From JAMZMI01 sp039944535 (GTDB lineage Bacteria > Bacteroidota > Bacteroidia > Cytophagales > Cyclobacteriaceae): DNA of 64,000 nt. Shown here piece after piece: positions 17,617 to 27,166 of the stretch. A model generated the notes under the pieces. The model searched no databases. It was not told the DNA's origin and saw only the letters and a list, made by a program, of their open reading frames with translations. Both the position numbers and the translations under genes were made by a program. Positions within the stretch are counted from its first letter, which is position 1; the number at the start of each line of letters is the position of its first letter. Where the stretch lies: positions 1 to 64,000 of the forward strand of contig JBDUYP010000014.1 in NCBI GenBank assembly GCA_039944535.1, given 5' to 3'.

Positions 17617-19188
17617 ATGAAAAACTCCAACAATCTACTTCTATTAATTCTCGGCTGTATTATAAGCCTAATTCCATTGAGCTGTAATGACGATGAGGCC
17701 GCACTGAATATCACAAGTATCACTTTGAGTTCAGAAAAAACAGCATACTTACTGTCCGAAACTATCGTATTGCAGGCCACAAATCAGGCCGACATAGACA
17801 TAACCGAAAACGTAACTTTCTTCGCCGATGAGGTCGCTATCGAAGGCAACACATATACAGCTGAAGAATTAGGCTTTATTAAGTTCACAGCTGAATACAA
17901 TGGTGTTACCAGTAGAGTGCTGGCAGTCACCATCATAGAAAATATTACAGAGCTGAATTTCATTTCAGACAAAAGCACCATTAAAGCAATCGGTACTGAC
18001 ACTTGTTTCTTCAAAGTGACGAACCAATCGGGAGTAGATGTTACATCCACGGTAGATCTTTTCAAGGGAGACCGACAGATTTACAACGATTACTACTTTT
18101 CCGAAAGCACTGAAACACTAGAATTCCGAGCTGAGTATTATGATGTCGTGAGTAACTCGGTAGAAGTTGTAGTCGAACTTAATCCATCGGAGATTACGCT
18201 TTCCGCGTCAAAATCTACCTTTGATGCCAATGGGTATGTGAGTCCTGAGTTTTACGTGATTGATAACGATCAGGATACGTTGACCAAATATGCTGAAATT
18301 TATACAGGAGGTGTCTTGTGTAACAATCAAACATTCACAACAACTCAGTTGGGTGAGTATGAATTCGTAGCTATAATAAATGGTGTTGAGAGTAATAAAC
18401 TGAACTTAACAGCGGTTCCTCGCAAGGAGCGCAAGGTATTAATAGAAGAGTTTACCGGAGAGTGGTGTGGATGGTGCCCGATGGCGGCATACAACATCGA
18501 AAAGTTGATTGACGAACGTGATGGCATGGTAATGACAGCCGCCATTCATCAGGGCGATGGATTGGAGTATGAAAATGAAAACCTGCTCAGATCGGCATTC
18601 GGAATAGGATATTTCCCGAGTGGTGTGGTTGGCAGAGTCTATCTAGGAGATCAGGTAGGGCTGAATGGTCCAACTTTAGATCAAAAGGTAATAGACGAAG
18701 TGGATTATCAAATCAATATTGAAGAAGTATTATTGGGGCTCGATATTTCAACTACATTAAGTAATGACGAAGTGCTTGTAGATGTCAATGTACATTTCTA
18801 TCAAGATATTTCTGAAGAAGTAAGACTCACTATTTATCTGATCGAGAACAATGTAATCAGCGGGACACAGCAAAATTACTTTAGTGGGTACAGTGGTTAT
18901 GAAGGTGCCTATTACTTTGATCAGCCGAGTTATATCAACAAATTCAATCACCAGAATGTGCTTAGAAAAGTTGCCACTGATGTTTATGGAGACCTGATTC
19001 CAGAAAGTGAGACTAAGCAAAACAACAGCTATGGTTTCTCTCAAAAGCAAATCAGCATGAGTGGGTATGATCCGGAAAATACATACGTGATTGCATTTGC
19101 TCATTATCCGCTTAATGGAGATAACGAGAACAAGAAAATAATCAATGCTCAGCAGGTTTTAGCTGGCCAAAGTATTTCCAACCAGTAA
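17617..19188 (+). CDS. Omp28-related lipoprotein with thioredoxin-like domain
   Basis: A 523-residue lipoprotein (signal ending LIPLSC-N). Residues 25-265 are three Ig-like beta repeats (ITLSSEKTAYLLSE, LNFISDKSTIKAIG and ITLSASKSTFDANG begin them). The C-terminal half starts with KVLIEEFTGEWCGWCP, a thioredoxin-like strand with the redox pair C284 and C287, followed by the Omp28 pattern (AFGIGYFPSGVVGR). It is probably surface- or periplasm-exposed. It heads a compact series with a TlpA-like thiol protein (13 bp on) and a DUF6029 barrel (3 bp further), implying one function in extracytoplasmic thiol chemistry or assembly of the barrel; this is inference. Confidence 0.88.
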   Translation: MKNSNNLLLLILGCIISLIPLSCNDDEAALNITSITLSSEKTAYLLSETIVLQATNQADIDITENVTFFADEVAIEGNTYTAEELGFIKFTAEYNGVTSRVLAVTIIENITELNFISDKSTIKAIGTDTCFFKVTNQSGVDVTSTVDLFKGDRQIYNDYYFSESTETLEFRAEYYDVVSNSVEVVVELNPSEITLSASKSTFDANGYVSPEFYVIDNDQDTLTKYAEIYTGGVLCNNQTFTTTQLGEYEFVAIINGVESNKLNLTAVPRKERKVLIEEFTGEWCGWCPMAAYNIEKLIDERDGMVMTAAIHQGDGLEYENENLLRSAFGIGYFPSGVVGRVYLGDQVGLNGPTLDQKVIDEVDYQINIEEVLLGLDISTTLSNDEVLVDVNVHFYQDISEEVRLTIYLIENNVISGTQQNYFSGYSGYEGAYYFDQPSYINKFNHQNVLRKVATDVYGDLIPESETKQNNSYGFSQKQISMSGYDPENTYVIAFAHYPLNGDNENKKIINAQQVLAGQSISNQ

Positions 19189-19201
19189 ACACTTCTTTTA
19201 A

Positions 19202-19693
19202 ATGACTTTGAGATTTTCGCTTGCGCTCCTCTGCTGCGCTTTATATTTTATTTCATCAGGACAGACCAATAAAAAATTACCTGATGTTTCTCTCGAAAAT
19301 TTGTCTGGAGAAAGTGTTTCCATTGTGAATCAGGTTCAAAGCGACGGGCCAACCTTAATTAGCTTTTGGGCCACATGGTGCAAACCATGCATACTGGAGC
19401 TTTCTGAAATGCACGACTTGTACGAAGACTGGCAAGAGGAAACCAATGTTAAAATCATTGCCGTTTCCATAGATGATTCACGTAGTTCAAACAAGGTTAA
19501 AGCATTCGCAAATGGCAGAGGTTGGGATTTTGAGATCTTACTGGATAAGAACTCTGACCTAAAACGAGCACTCAACATCAACAATGTACCTTATACACTC
19601 ATCATTGATCCAAATGGTGAAATCGTATATGAACGAAATGGGTACATTCCGGGTGACGAGGAAATTGTGTACCAGAGACTTCTCAATCTATAG
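19202..19693 (+). CDS. TlpA-like thioredoxin family protein
   Basis: A 163-residue exported thiol-disulfide oxidoreductase. A signal peptide (LALLCCALYFISSG) precedes a complete thioredoxin fold with the active site WATWCKPC (C60, C63) and the cis-Pro segment INNVPYTLIIDPNG. It acts in the periplasm, probably as a reductant. The single-domain form and its place between an Omp28 protein with its own CGWC and a DUF6029 barrel suggest those two as clients or partners. Confidence 0.9.
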   Translation: MTLRFSLALLCCALYFISSGQTNKKLPDVSLENLSGESVSIVNQVQSDGPTLISFWATWCKPCILELSEMHDLYEDWQEETNVKIIAVSIDDSRSSNKVKAFANGRGWDFEILLDKNSDLKRALNINNVPYTLIIDPNGEIVYERNGYIPGDEEIVYQRLLNL

Positions 19694-19696
19694 TAA

Positions 19697-21307
19697 ATGA
19701 AGCTACTTTTTAGTATCGCATTTGCACTGCTCCTACTTGGGGTAGCTGATGCGCAAAATTCTTCTGGCCTTGGTGCTATCTCTGGAGGTTTTCAAAGTGA
19801 TATTCAATTATACAGAAACGACAAGAAGATCAATGCCAATGCTCCAGACGAAAAGATAGCAACAAACAACTATCTTAAACTCGACTATTCTTATAAAACG
19901 TTTCAGGCAGGCATACGCTATGAAGCATATCTCCCAGCATTGCTGGGCTACCCTGAAGAATTATCAGGAACAGGTATTGTGAACAGGTATGCGTCTTATC
20001 AAAATGAGGTGCTAAAGGTTACAGCGGGGAACTATTACACCCAATTTGGATCGGGTCTGGTGCTGAGAGCCTATGAAGAGCGATCGCTTGGAATAGACAA
20101 CTCTTTGGATGGAATCATGGTAGAGATCTCCCCTATTACGGGTGTTGACCTGACGGGTGTTTATGGTACACAGCGCGAGTTTTTCAACAAGTCAGACGGG
20201 CTCGTAAGAGGCCTTGATGGTAACTTTTTTATAAATGAAATTTTTCAACTTGAGAATATCCCCAGCATTCAACTGGGTGCTTCGGCAGTTAGCAAGTTCC
20301 AGCAATACACCGGCCCGGATGGATACAAAGAAAACGTTCAGGCTTACTCATTTCGCATGGGCGTAACCACGGATAAAATTGACTTAAGCACAGAATATGT
20401 AGAAAAGGATGTGGATCCAACCATCGCCAATGATTACAACACCCTCAGGAAAGGAAGAAGTTTGCTCGTCAACGCAGGTTATAGCCTAAAAGGATTTGGG
20501 GTAAACGTAACGATGAGAAGGCTAGAAAATATGGACTTCCGGTCTGAAAGAGAGGCTGAAAACAATAGCCTGTGGGTAAATTACTTACCAGCTGAGACCC
20601 GGCAACACGGGTATGCTTTGCCTAACATATACCCATACGGCGCACAAAGTCTTGGCGAAGTGGGCGGACAAATGAGCCTGACTTATAACATCAAGAAAAA
20701 AACTGTTCTAGGTGGAAAATACGGTACCAACATATACCTGAATTACTCACACTTCAAATCTCTGAAAAACAACGTCAATCCGGCGTTATCATTAGAAGAT
20801 TTCAACACTAACTTATTTGAAGCTGGCGACTCTACTTACTACGAAGACTTTAGTATTGAGATCAAAAGAAAAATCAATCGAAAGTGGACATTGACCGGAA
20901 GCTATATACAGCAGGAATACAACAAGAATCAAATAGAAGGTGTGCCTGTTGAAAATGTAAAAGCCAAAATTGGCGTTTTGGAATCCTTCATAAAATTGCC
21001 GAATCGGCGTTCGCTACGAACCGAAGTGCAGCACTTGTGGACTAAACAGGACAATCAAAACTGGTTTGCATTTTTGGCTGAGTACAACATGGCTCCACAT
21101 TGGTCTTTCTTCCTATTAGATCAGTATAATTATGGTGCCGATAAAAAACCCAACTATTACCAGGTCGGCTATGCCTATTCTAAAAGCGCGACTCGCATAT
21201 CTATGAGCTATGGTCGCCAACGAGGGGGTATTATTTGCGTAGGCGGTGTATGCAGGTTTGTTCCGGCCGCTAGTGGCCTCACCGCTTCAATTACCACTAG
21301 TTTTTAG
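19697..21307 (+). CDS. Outer-membrane beta-barrel protein, DUF6029 family
   Basis: A 536-residue protein with a signal peptide (IAFALLLLGVADAQ) and long alternating amphipathic strands (for example NYYTQFGSGLVLRAYEER and LTYNIKKKTVLGGKYG), typical of a large outer-membrane barrel. The sequence fits the Bacteroidota family called DUF6029. Function is unknown. Near the C-terminus two cysteines occur close together (GIICVGGVCRFVP), unusual in a barrel and possibly a disulfide made by the thiol proteins encoded just upstream. Confidence 0.75.
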   Translation: MKLLFSIAFALLLLGVADAQNSSGLGAISGGFQSDIQLYRNDKKINANAPDEKIATNNYLKLDYSYKTFQAGIRYEAYLPALLGYPEELSGTGIVNRYASYQNEVLKVTAGNYYTQFGSGLVLRAYEERSLGIDNSLDGIMVEISPITGVDLTGVYGTQREFFNKSDGLVRGLDGNFFINEIFQLENIPSIQLGASAVSKFQQYTGPDGYKENVQAYSFRMGVTTDKIDLSTEYVEKDVDPTIANDYNTLRKGRSLLVNAGYSLKGFGVNVTMRRLENMDFRSEREAENNSLWVNYLPAETRQHGYALPNIYPYGAQSLGEVGGQMSLTYNIKKKTVLGGKYGTNIYLNYSHFKSLKNNVNPALSLEDFNTNLFEAGDSTYYEDFSIEIKRKINRKWTLTGSYIQQEYNKNQIEGVPVENVKAKIGVLESFIKLPNRRSLRTEVQHLWTKQDNQNWFAFLAEYNMAPHWSFFLLDQYNYGADKKPNYYQVGYAYSKSATRISMSYGRQRGGIICVGGVCRFVPAASGLTASITTSF

Positions 21308-21340
21308 GGCTTTCAAAGAAACTCAGGCAAATCTCGGAGT

Positions 21341-21397
21341 AAAAAAAGGCCTCTTAAAACAGGCAAGCCTTGTTCTTTTTTTTCAAAACAAGGCTTA
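21341..21397 (-). terminator. Compound terminator between convergent genes
   Basis: Two overlapping hairpins lie between convergent genes: a 10-bp stem 21366-21375 with 21388-21397, and an AAGGC/GCCTT stem which on the minus strand runs into seven Ts (21341-21347 on the plus strand). It best serves the minus-strand cluster ending at 21442. Confidence 0.5.
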
Positions 21398-21441
21398 CAT
21401 CAACAAATGCATGTTAACGGAAACCCCAGGTTCAACTTCCT

Positions 21442-22677
21442 TTAATCATACACAGTTTTCAAAAACCACATACTCCTGATACTGAAATTGAGGGTGAAAG
21501 TGTGCAGGGTTTCAAGAACCAAGTTAGCCTCTGTAGTTCCTAACCCTTGATATTCATATCCGACATTGATGTAACCGGATTGCCTTTGAGTAGGCAAGCC
21601 AATACCCGTGGTGAGCTTGATCTGGTTAAACTTTGTGTTGTTGACAGCAACGTAATAGTTGTTGAAAGATCCACCAAACCGAAAAGCCACTCTATCTATA
21701 TATGACTCAGACCTTTTGCCTCGTACATATTCCGTCCCTAACGAGACAGAATATTTATCACGGTATCTGTTTGATTCGGTTCCCTGATTCTTACTCCACT
21801 TTTCAAGTTCTCCGTCCAAAGCCACACGCCACGTTCCAAATCTTGCGCTTACTCCTACCCCGTACATCTCGGGCAGATACAAATTGCTTTTGCTGTTAGT
21901 AACCAGAGTGTCATAGCCACCTTCAGAGATCATCGACTCCACACGCTGACTCAGCAAGAAGTTAGGTCTATACGTAGCACCAACTACCCAGTCATGCGCG
22001 CTGCGCTCAAATGCATATTGTGCGCCGAAATCAAAAACAGCCTGACTTACACTTGAGTTTTGAATTAATTCAATATCACCTATCAGACTATTGTTTGTAA
22101 TAGACTGAGTAGAGCCTATCTGGCCGAGCAACAAAGAAACACGACCTCCCAGGTGCAGGTTCTTAACCAGCTCCGTACTTGCTCCAAAGTAAATTCTTGA
22201 CAAGCCACCAGCACCATCCACTATCACATCATAGTTTTGCACAACATCTGAATGGTGGTACAAGTCAGTGACATTGTAATTCGTATTGCTGAATTGATTT
22301 GCCCCTATCGTGAAAGCAAAACGACCCGATGGTTTGAACCAAAGGTTTATGTTTTGCACTCCTCCAATCATTGTGCTGTTTGATTCATCCACAGTCTTTT
22401 GCGAAAAACTTGACATTGACACGCCAATATCAAATATCTGATTGGGGTATGAGATAGAATTTAGAGCCGCAGGGTTTTTGAGATTAACCATGTTGTCAGA
22501 CCTCATCCCAATAGACGCATTACCCATGCTTTGGAAGGACTCAAGGCCAAAATCGTTTAGCCTTCCTATTCCGTAAGCGTTATAAACAGAGTTGGGACTG
22601 GACTGACCAAAAGCCGTAAGACTAAAAAGAAAGGCAACAACAAAGCTTATTTTAGTCGTACTCGTCATACTCTTCAT
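21442..22677 (-). CDS. Outer-membrane beta-barrel protein (FadL/OMPP1-like pattern)
   Basis: A 411-residue secreted barrel with a signal peptide (KISFVVAFLFSLTAFGQ). The N-terminal region SVYNAYGIGRLNDFG ... SMGNASIGMRSDNMVNLKNPAAL has the look of FadL/OMPP1-type barrels, where NPA follows the first strands. It ends in FSIRSMWFLKTVYD. The start at 22677 (or 22668) overlaps the end of the kelch gene. The ligand is unknown. It is the last gene of a DUF4270-kelch-barrel series found in other Bacteroidota. Confidence 0.72.
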   Translation of the reverse strand: MKSMTSTTKISFVVAFLFSLTAFGQSSPNSVYNAYGIGRLNDFGLESFQSMGNASIGMRSDNMVNLKNPAALNSISYPNQIFDIGVSMSSFSQKTVDESNSTMIGGVQNINLWFKPSGRFAFTIGANQFSNTNYNVTDLYHHSDVVQNYDVIVDGAGGLSRIYFGASTELVKNLHLGGRVSLLLGQIGSTQSITNNSLIGDIELIQNSSVSQAVFDFGAQYAFERSAHDWVVGATYRPNFLLSQRVESMISEGGYDTLVTNSKSNLYLPEMYGVGVSARFGTWRVALDGELEKWSKNQGTESNRYRDKYSVSLGTEYVRGKRSESYIDRVAFRFGGSFNNYYVAVNNTKFNQIKLTTGIGLPTQRQSGYINVGYEYQGLGTTEANLVLETLHTFTLNFSIRSMWFLKTVYD

Positions 22678-23665
22678 ACGGATAAAAGCCCCATATATCA
22701 TCGAATCTTTGGCTGCTATTGCTACCTGTGCTTATGAATCCTACGTCTTTCAATGTGAATGCGGCAGCATTGATCCTGGAAGAGCCTTCCAAAGGATTAA
22801 TCTCATCATTCCACTCATTGGTGTCCGGATTGTAAGAATAAACAGCTGAAGAATAAGCGTCAGATATACCTGTACCAACATATCCCATGCCATCTATCAC
22901 AAACGAAACAGCTCCATACCTACTCATAGCTCCCAGATAATCCGTGTAAGTATCATCCTCATCATATAGTGAAAGGTCAGTCCATGTTTCTGTTTCAGGG
23001 TCGAAGGAATAGAAATCATAAACATAACTTCCATTGTTTCTCCCTGTTCCTACATAGGCCTTGTCTTCTATGACAAACGCAACCGCACTTTCTCTTTTAG
23101 TACCGTACAGGCTCACTGTTTGTTCCCACGTGTTTTCATTGGCATTGTATTTCCAAAAATCTTTGAGGAAGTTGCCGTCATAGCCGGTACCTACATAGCC
23201 ATTGTCACCAATAGAAAATGCAACTGCAGAATATCGAGCACCTCCAGCAAAATCGGCCACCTGGCTCCAGCTATCACTCTGGGTATCATATCTCCAAAAA
23301 TCGCTGAGCTCCTCTGTGTCCAAATCGCGGTTATATCCCGTGCCTACATATCCATATTCACCAATGCTAAAACTCACCGCAGCTATTCGCCCTTCACCAG
23401 GAAAAGAAGCCATTTCCTGCCAAAAATTTCGATCAAAATCATATCTCCACAAATCATACAGGTAATCATCTCCATCCGTTCCCAGGCCAACATAAGCATA
23501 ATCACCAACCACAAATGAGACGGCCTGGGTTCTGGTAACACCCTCGTAATCCGAATATCTTACCCAGTTACCTGGATCCGAACTATCCTCAGTGCTCGAA
23601 CAAGAGGTCAGGGCACCAAAGGCTACAAAGCCACCCAAAACAAGATTCAAAATGTATTTCTTCAT
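22652..23665 (-). CDS. Kelch-repeat lipoprotein
   Basis: A 337-residue lipoprotein (signal FVAFGALTSC-S) made of about six kelch blades. Each blade repeats the pattern R-xAVSF-xIG-xxGYVGTG ... DFWRYD-xxxxxW, for example at AAVSFSIGEYGYVGTG and SAVAFSIGDNGYVGTG. It should fold as a beta propeller at the cell envelope and mediate protein contacts. The ATG follows the TAA of the DUF4270 gene with no gap, and its 3' end overlaps the barrel gene, so all three are likely co-translated. The C-terminus is acidic and aromatic (YPYEEYDEYD). Confidence 0.9.
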   Translation of the reverse strand: MKKYILNLVLGGFVAFGALTSCSSTEDSSDPGNWVRYSDYEGVTRTQAVSFVVGDYAYVGLGTDGDDYLYDLWRYDFDRNFWQEMASFPGEGRIAAVSFSIGEYGYVGTGYNRDLDTEELSDFWRYDTQSDSWSQVADFAGGARYSAVAFSIGDNGYVGTGYDGNFLKDFWKYNANENTWEQTVSLYGTKRESAVAFVIEDKAYVGTGRNNGSYVYDFYSFDPETETWTDLSLYDEDDTYTDYLGAMSRYGAVSFVIDGMGYVGTGISDAYSSAVYSYNPDTNEWNDEINPLEGSSRINAAAFTLKDVGFISTGSNSSQRFDDIWGFYPYEEYDEYD

Positions 23666-24985
23666 TTATTTAGTTTTTATCGTGTACAAAATCAGTTTAC
23701 TTCCATAATCCCCATCACCCAATGGCACCCGATTTACCGATGAGCCTATCTCGCTATCTTCCACGGAAATCAGCAGGGCATAATCATTGGTATTGACATA
23801 GGGAGTCAGTAAAAAATCTATCAGATCACTGGCATCCATGTGATAGTAGGAATCTCTACCAAATTCCAGATCTTCTACCAGGGACAAGTAAAAAGGCGTG
23901 TCTAGTAGTGCATTATTGGCATTGTCAACCAATGAAGCCTGGAGAATACTGGGAAGTGGTGTATTAGAATAATCAATTGATGAAATAGTCGGTTTGATCT
24001 GCAGGTCAGCATAGCTGATGATATAGTCTTCATCCTCAAGGAGGATAGATCTGACATAGGGTATCTCTAATCGGGTGCAATACCCCGTGCCCCCCGTTAC
24101 CAGAGAGGTCATATCTAAATCACTTGATGGCAGTTTGTCTTCCAGTTCTTCCAACTCTGTATTGAGAACCGCATTGGAGTTACTTATCTGTGAGAAATAA
24201 GGCCTGCTACTGCCAGTAGTGAAATTAACATAAGACTGCTGAACTGGTACTTTGTTGAGGTCTGTATAGTAAACCCTCAAAACGATACTGTCCGAGTAAA
24301 ATCCATAAAAGGGACTTTGATCTGATGTGGCACTCAGCTGAAAGCCATGATACTTTTGCTGAAATTCAAGGTACGAGGTAGAAGCCTCTTCTTCGTTTTG
24401 TATATCTGTAAATAATTCAAAACCCAATTCGTCATCCAGACCAATTTCAATTTCTTCCCCCTCTTCTATATCTTGTTTGAAGGTCGTATATCCAATTTCA
24501 AGGTTATTGGGGTCATCATATTTTGTGGTAGTGTTGTATAGCGCACCGTCATCTCCATATTCCAAATCCTCAACCAATTGGCTTACTTTGAGCCCTACTC
24601 TCTCATCCGAATCGTAAAAACTGTAGCCATTGTACGCGAGAATGAGTGTTGCAGAATCATACCTGAAGTCGCCATCGCTCAAATCAGGCATGGTTGTTTC
24701 AGAAGGATCAACTATAAAATATGCTTTAGAAATAACCTCCCCGATAATGGAGTCATTGTAGTCGCCAACTAATAGCTGACTATTGGTACTTGTATATATA
24801 GAATCTAAGCGACTTGTGTAAAAATTGAGCGTAAGAGAATCGATGTATGACACATCAAAGCTGTCCGTGTCAAGCAGATCATCACCTATAAGTGATGTCT
24901 CTTCGCAGCTTACAATCCAAGTCCCCAGTATTGCCAGGAGTAATGTTCTTATATATGTCTTCAAATCATTTTTTAAATTATCCAT
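23666..24985 (-). CDS. DUF4270 family lipoprotein
   Basis: A 439-residue lipoprotein (LLLAILGTWIVSC-E) beginning with the DUF4270 signature: a short acidic linker, TSLIGDDLLDTDSF, then ITDSLTLNFYTSRLDS-like beta segments and LLVGDYNDSIIG. It is rich in beta structure and acidic residues and is likely on the outer membrane. No function is established. It leads the kelch-barrel series, suggesting an envelope complex of a lipoprotein, a propeller and a barrel. Confidence 0.85.
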   Translation of the reverse strand: MDNLKNDLKTYIRTLLLAILGTWIVSCEETSLIGDDLLDTDSFDVSYIDSLTLNFYTSRLDSIYTSTNSQLLVGDYNDSIIGEVISKAYFIVDPSETTMPDLSDGDFRYDSATLILAYNGYSFYDSDERVGLKVSQLVEDLEYGDDGALYNTTTKYDDPNNLEIGYTTFKQDIEEGEEIEIGLDDELGFELFTDIQNEEEASTSYLEFQQKYHGFQLSATSDQSPFYGFYSDSIVLRVYYTDLNKVPVQQSYVNFTTGSSRPYFSQISNSNAVLNTELEELEDKLPSSDLDMTSLVTGGTGYCTRLEIPYVRSILLEDEDYIISYADLQIKPTISSIDYSNTPLPSILQASLVDNANNALLDTPFYLSLVEDLEFGRDSYYHMDASDLIDFLLTPYVNTNDYALLISVEDSEIGSSVNRVPLGDGDYGSKLILYTIKTK

Positions 24986-25287
24986 CGCGATCAGGCCAAT
25001 AAAATACCGCCAGAATAGCCTGATGCGATGGATTGGTAATCAAAAACAAACATCTCTCTCGGATGCTTTACAAATGTATTTTTAGAGCCTGAACCGAAAG
25101 TATCTATTCAACCAACTGCCCGTTTTTTTCAACGAACAACCACAAACTTGCTCATATGGATCGTGACACCTTTGCAATTGCAGATATTGAGAAATGATAA
25201 GCGTATGTATAAGTAATTGCTATCCTTGTAGAAAATCTTTTGAGTCAGACTTGAAATAGCCTACTTTTCCCTTCCAAAGTCGCTCTT
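24986..25287. other. Divergent intergenic region, no recognised element
   Basis: About 300 bp separating divergent units (DUF4270 leftward, histidine kinase rightward). It must carry both promoters, but I found no convincing promoter pair, repeat or small gene. Confidence 0.5.
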
Positions 25288-26337
25288 ATGAACTACAGAA
25301 AAATCACAGTTCACCTATTGACCTGGGTAGCTTACTCCATGATCATATTTTACATGCAGTCTAATAGGTATGAAACATCGAATGCCATTTTGGCAACAGG
25401 TCACTTGCTGATCTTTCAAGCAGGCATATTTTACCTGAACCTGAATTATCTACTTCCAAGGTTCTTATCAAAGGGCAATTACATATACTACACCCTCCTT
25501 ACGCTTGTAGTCCTGCTGATCTTTATGCTTGCATTTTCATTGACAGAACAACTGCTTCCCAGACCAGATTTCGGCCCGTTCGGTTCTGGCCACCCAAAGC
25601 CTTTTCCAAATAAAGGCGATAAGTCACTGCTATTCAGAATACTATTTGCATCAAGGCCACTCTTTGCACTTCCTATATATTTTATCTCTACACTCATTTG
25701 GGCTGTAGACCAAAATCAAACGAGGCTCAACAATGAAATCACCCTAAAGAACGAGACTCTGAAAACAGAAATGCGATTTTTGAAGTCTCAAATAAATCCT
25801 CATTTCCTTTTCAATGCTCTAAACAATATATACTCGCTCTCTTATACCGGATCTAAGCAAACCCCATCTATGATTATGAAATTGTCCGATATGCTGCGCT
25901 ACGTGGTATATGAAGGAGAAGTGAAAAAGGTGACCGTGGATAAGGAGATTGATTACATTCAAAACTACATTGACTTTCAACGGTTGAAAATCGGAGACAA
26001 TATCAATGTCAATTTTGATTTTGCTGACGTAAACGAATCAACTCTTTTAGAACCTATGCTTTTGATTCCATTTGTAGAAAACGCTTTCAAACATGGGGAT
26101 TTGGAAAGCAACCCTGAGGGTTTTATAGACGTGAAATTGGCTATAAATGACAAAGCACTAAACTTCACGGTAACCAACTCCATATCGCAAATCACACATA
26201 CCAAAGATAAAGTAGGCGGAATAGGAATAGATAATGTCAAAAGAAGACTTGATCTCACCTATGGCAATGGATATGCGTTTGACCAAAAGAGTACCGATGA
26301 ACTGTATCAAATTAGTTTAAGCATTTTTGAGGTATGA
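25288..26337 (+). CDS. Sensor histidine kinase, LytS/YpdA-type (His_kinase family)
   Basis: A 349-residue inner-membrane kinase with four membrane helices (about 7-23, 38-56, 66-84 and 114-138), a short linker and the His_kinase dimerisation motif LKSQINPHFLFNALNN with phosphoacceptor H172, then an HATPase domain (VENAFKHGD N-box; GGIGIDNVKRRL G-box). There is no extracytoplasmic sensor domain, so it probably senses through the membrane. Its TGA overlaps the ATG of the response regulator gene by 4 bp (ATGA), so the two form a cognate pair. Confidence 0.95.
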   Translation: MNYRKITVHLLTWVAYSMIIFYMQSNRYETSNAILATGHLLIFQAGIFYLNLNYLLPRFLSKGNYIYYTLLTLVVLLIFMLAFSLTEQLLPRPDFGPFGSGHPKPFPNKGDKSLLFRILFASRPLFALPIYFISTLIWAVDQNQTRLNNEITLKNETLKTEMRFLKSQINPHFLFNALNNIYSLSYTGSKQTPSMIMKLSDMLRYVVYEGEVKKVTVDKEIDYIQNYIDFQRLKIGDNINVNFDFADVNESTLLEPMLLIPFVENAFKHGDLESNPEGFIDVKLAINDKALNFTVTNSISQITHTKDKVGGIGIDNVKRRLDLTYGNGYAFDQKSTDELYQISLSIFEV

Positions 26338-27029
26338 ATTCCTGTATAATAATAGACGATGAGGCTCCTGCACGTGCTCTGATTTCAGAATATGTGAAAA
26401 AGCTACCGCACCTCAAGCTGCTGGGTGAATATAAAAACCCGATGGAGGCATATGATGTGCTGAACAAGTCATCAGTAGACATCATATTTCTGGATATACA
26501 AATGCCAGGAATGACGGGACTGGAGTTCATCAAAACGCTTTCTAACAAACCAAAAATTATCATCACCACTGCATACTCTGAATATGCTCTGGATGGTTAT
26601 GATCTGGATGTGATTGACTATCTAATGAAGCCTATTTCTTTCGAAAGATTTGTGAGAGCTGTGAACAAATGCACCTCGAATTATGGCACACAGAATATTG
26701 TGGGTGAGCAAAAAACTTTGAAGCGGGATTACATGCTGGTGAAAGCAGACCGACAAACGCATAAGGTGTACTTCAAGGATATCTTGTACATTGAAGGGCT
26801 AAAAGAGTATGTGTCTTTTATGCTTGAAAATGAAAGGATCATTGCTTTGGAAACAATGAAAAGCCTTGAGGCAGAGCTCCCTCATGACAGTTTCATGAGA
26901 ATTCACAAATCATTCATCGTGAACACTACCCGGGTAAAAAGCCTTTCTGGCAATCAAGTTCAGATTGGAGACAAGAAAATACCCATCGGGCAGAGTTATA
27001 GAGAAAAGGTGCTAAATGACCTTTTTTGA
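26334..27029 (+). CDS. LytTR-family response regulator
   Basis: A 231-residue regulator: receiver domain (residues 1-120) with acidic pocket D8-D9 and phosphoacceptor D54 in IFLDIQMPGM, the conserved K in YLMKPI, and a C-terminal LytTR DNA-binding domain (about 130-231) with ILYIEGLKEYVSF and FMRIHKSFIVN. It is translated in overlap with the kinase. Targets are unknown; no LytTR-site repeats were recognised in the neighbouring promoters. Confidence 0.95.
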   Translation: MNSCIIIDDEAPARALISEYVKKLPHLKLLGEYKNPMEAYDVLNKSSVDIIFLDIQMPGMTGLEFIKTLSNKPKIIITTAYSEYALDGYDLDVIDYLMKPISFERFVRAVNKCTSNYGTQNIVGEQKTLKRDYMLVKADRQTHKVYFKDILYIEGLKEYVSFMLENERIIALETMKSLEAELPHDSFMRIHKSFIVNTTRVKSLSGNQVQIGDKKIPIGQSYREKVLNDLF

Positions 27030-27044
27030 GAGACTAGCGACAAA

Positions 27045-27080
27045 ATAAAAAAGACGCCTTTGGAATATCCAAAGGCGTCT
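27045..27080. terminator. Terminator shared by convergent units (best on the minus strand)
   Basis: A perfect 13-bp stem (27052-27064 with 27068-27080, 3-nt loop). The A run on its left becomes a T tract on the minus strand, so it best ends the GH cluster, but it also lies just after the response-regulator stop and can serve both. Confidence 0.75.
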
Positions 27081-27166
27081 GAATTGTCTCAACGAAAAGA
27101 GCCGCTGCTCCTATTTCGTTAGTCCTAGCTTAAACTACACTCTTTACATTGTAGCCTTACAAAACA

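Noticed and set aside
23120..23518. A 132-codon plus-strand frame opposite the kelch gene
   Set aside because: It is the mirror image of the kelch repeats and its apparent internal repeats come from them.
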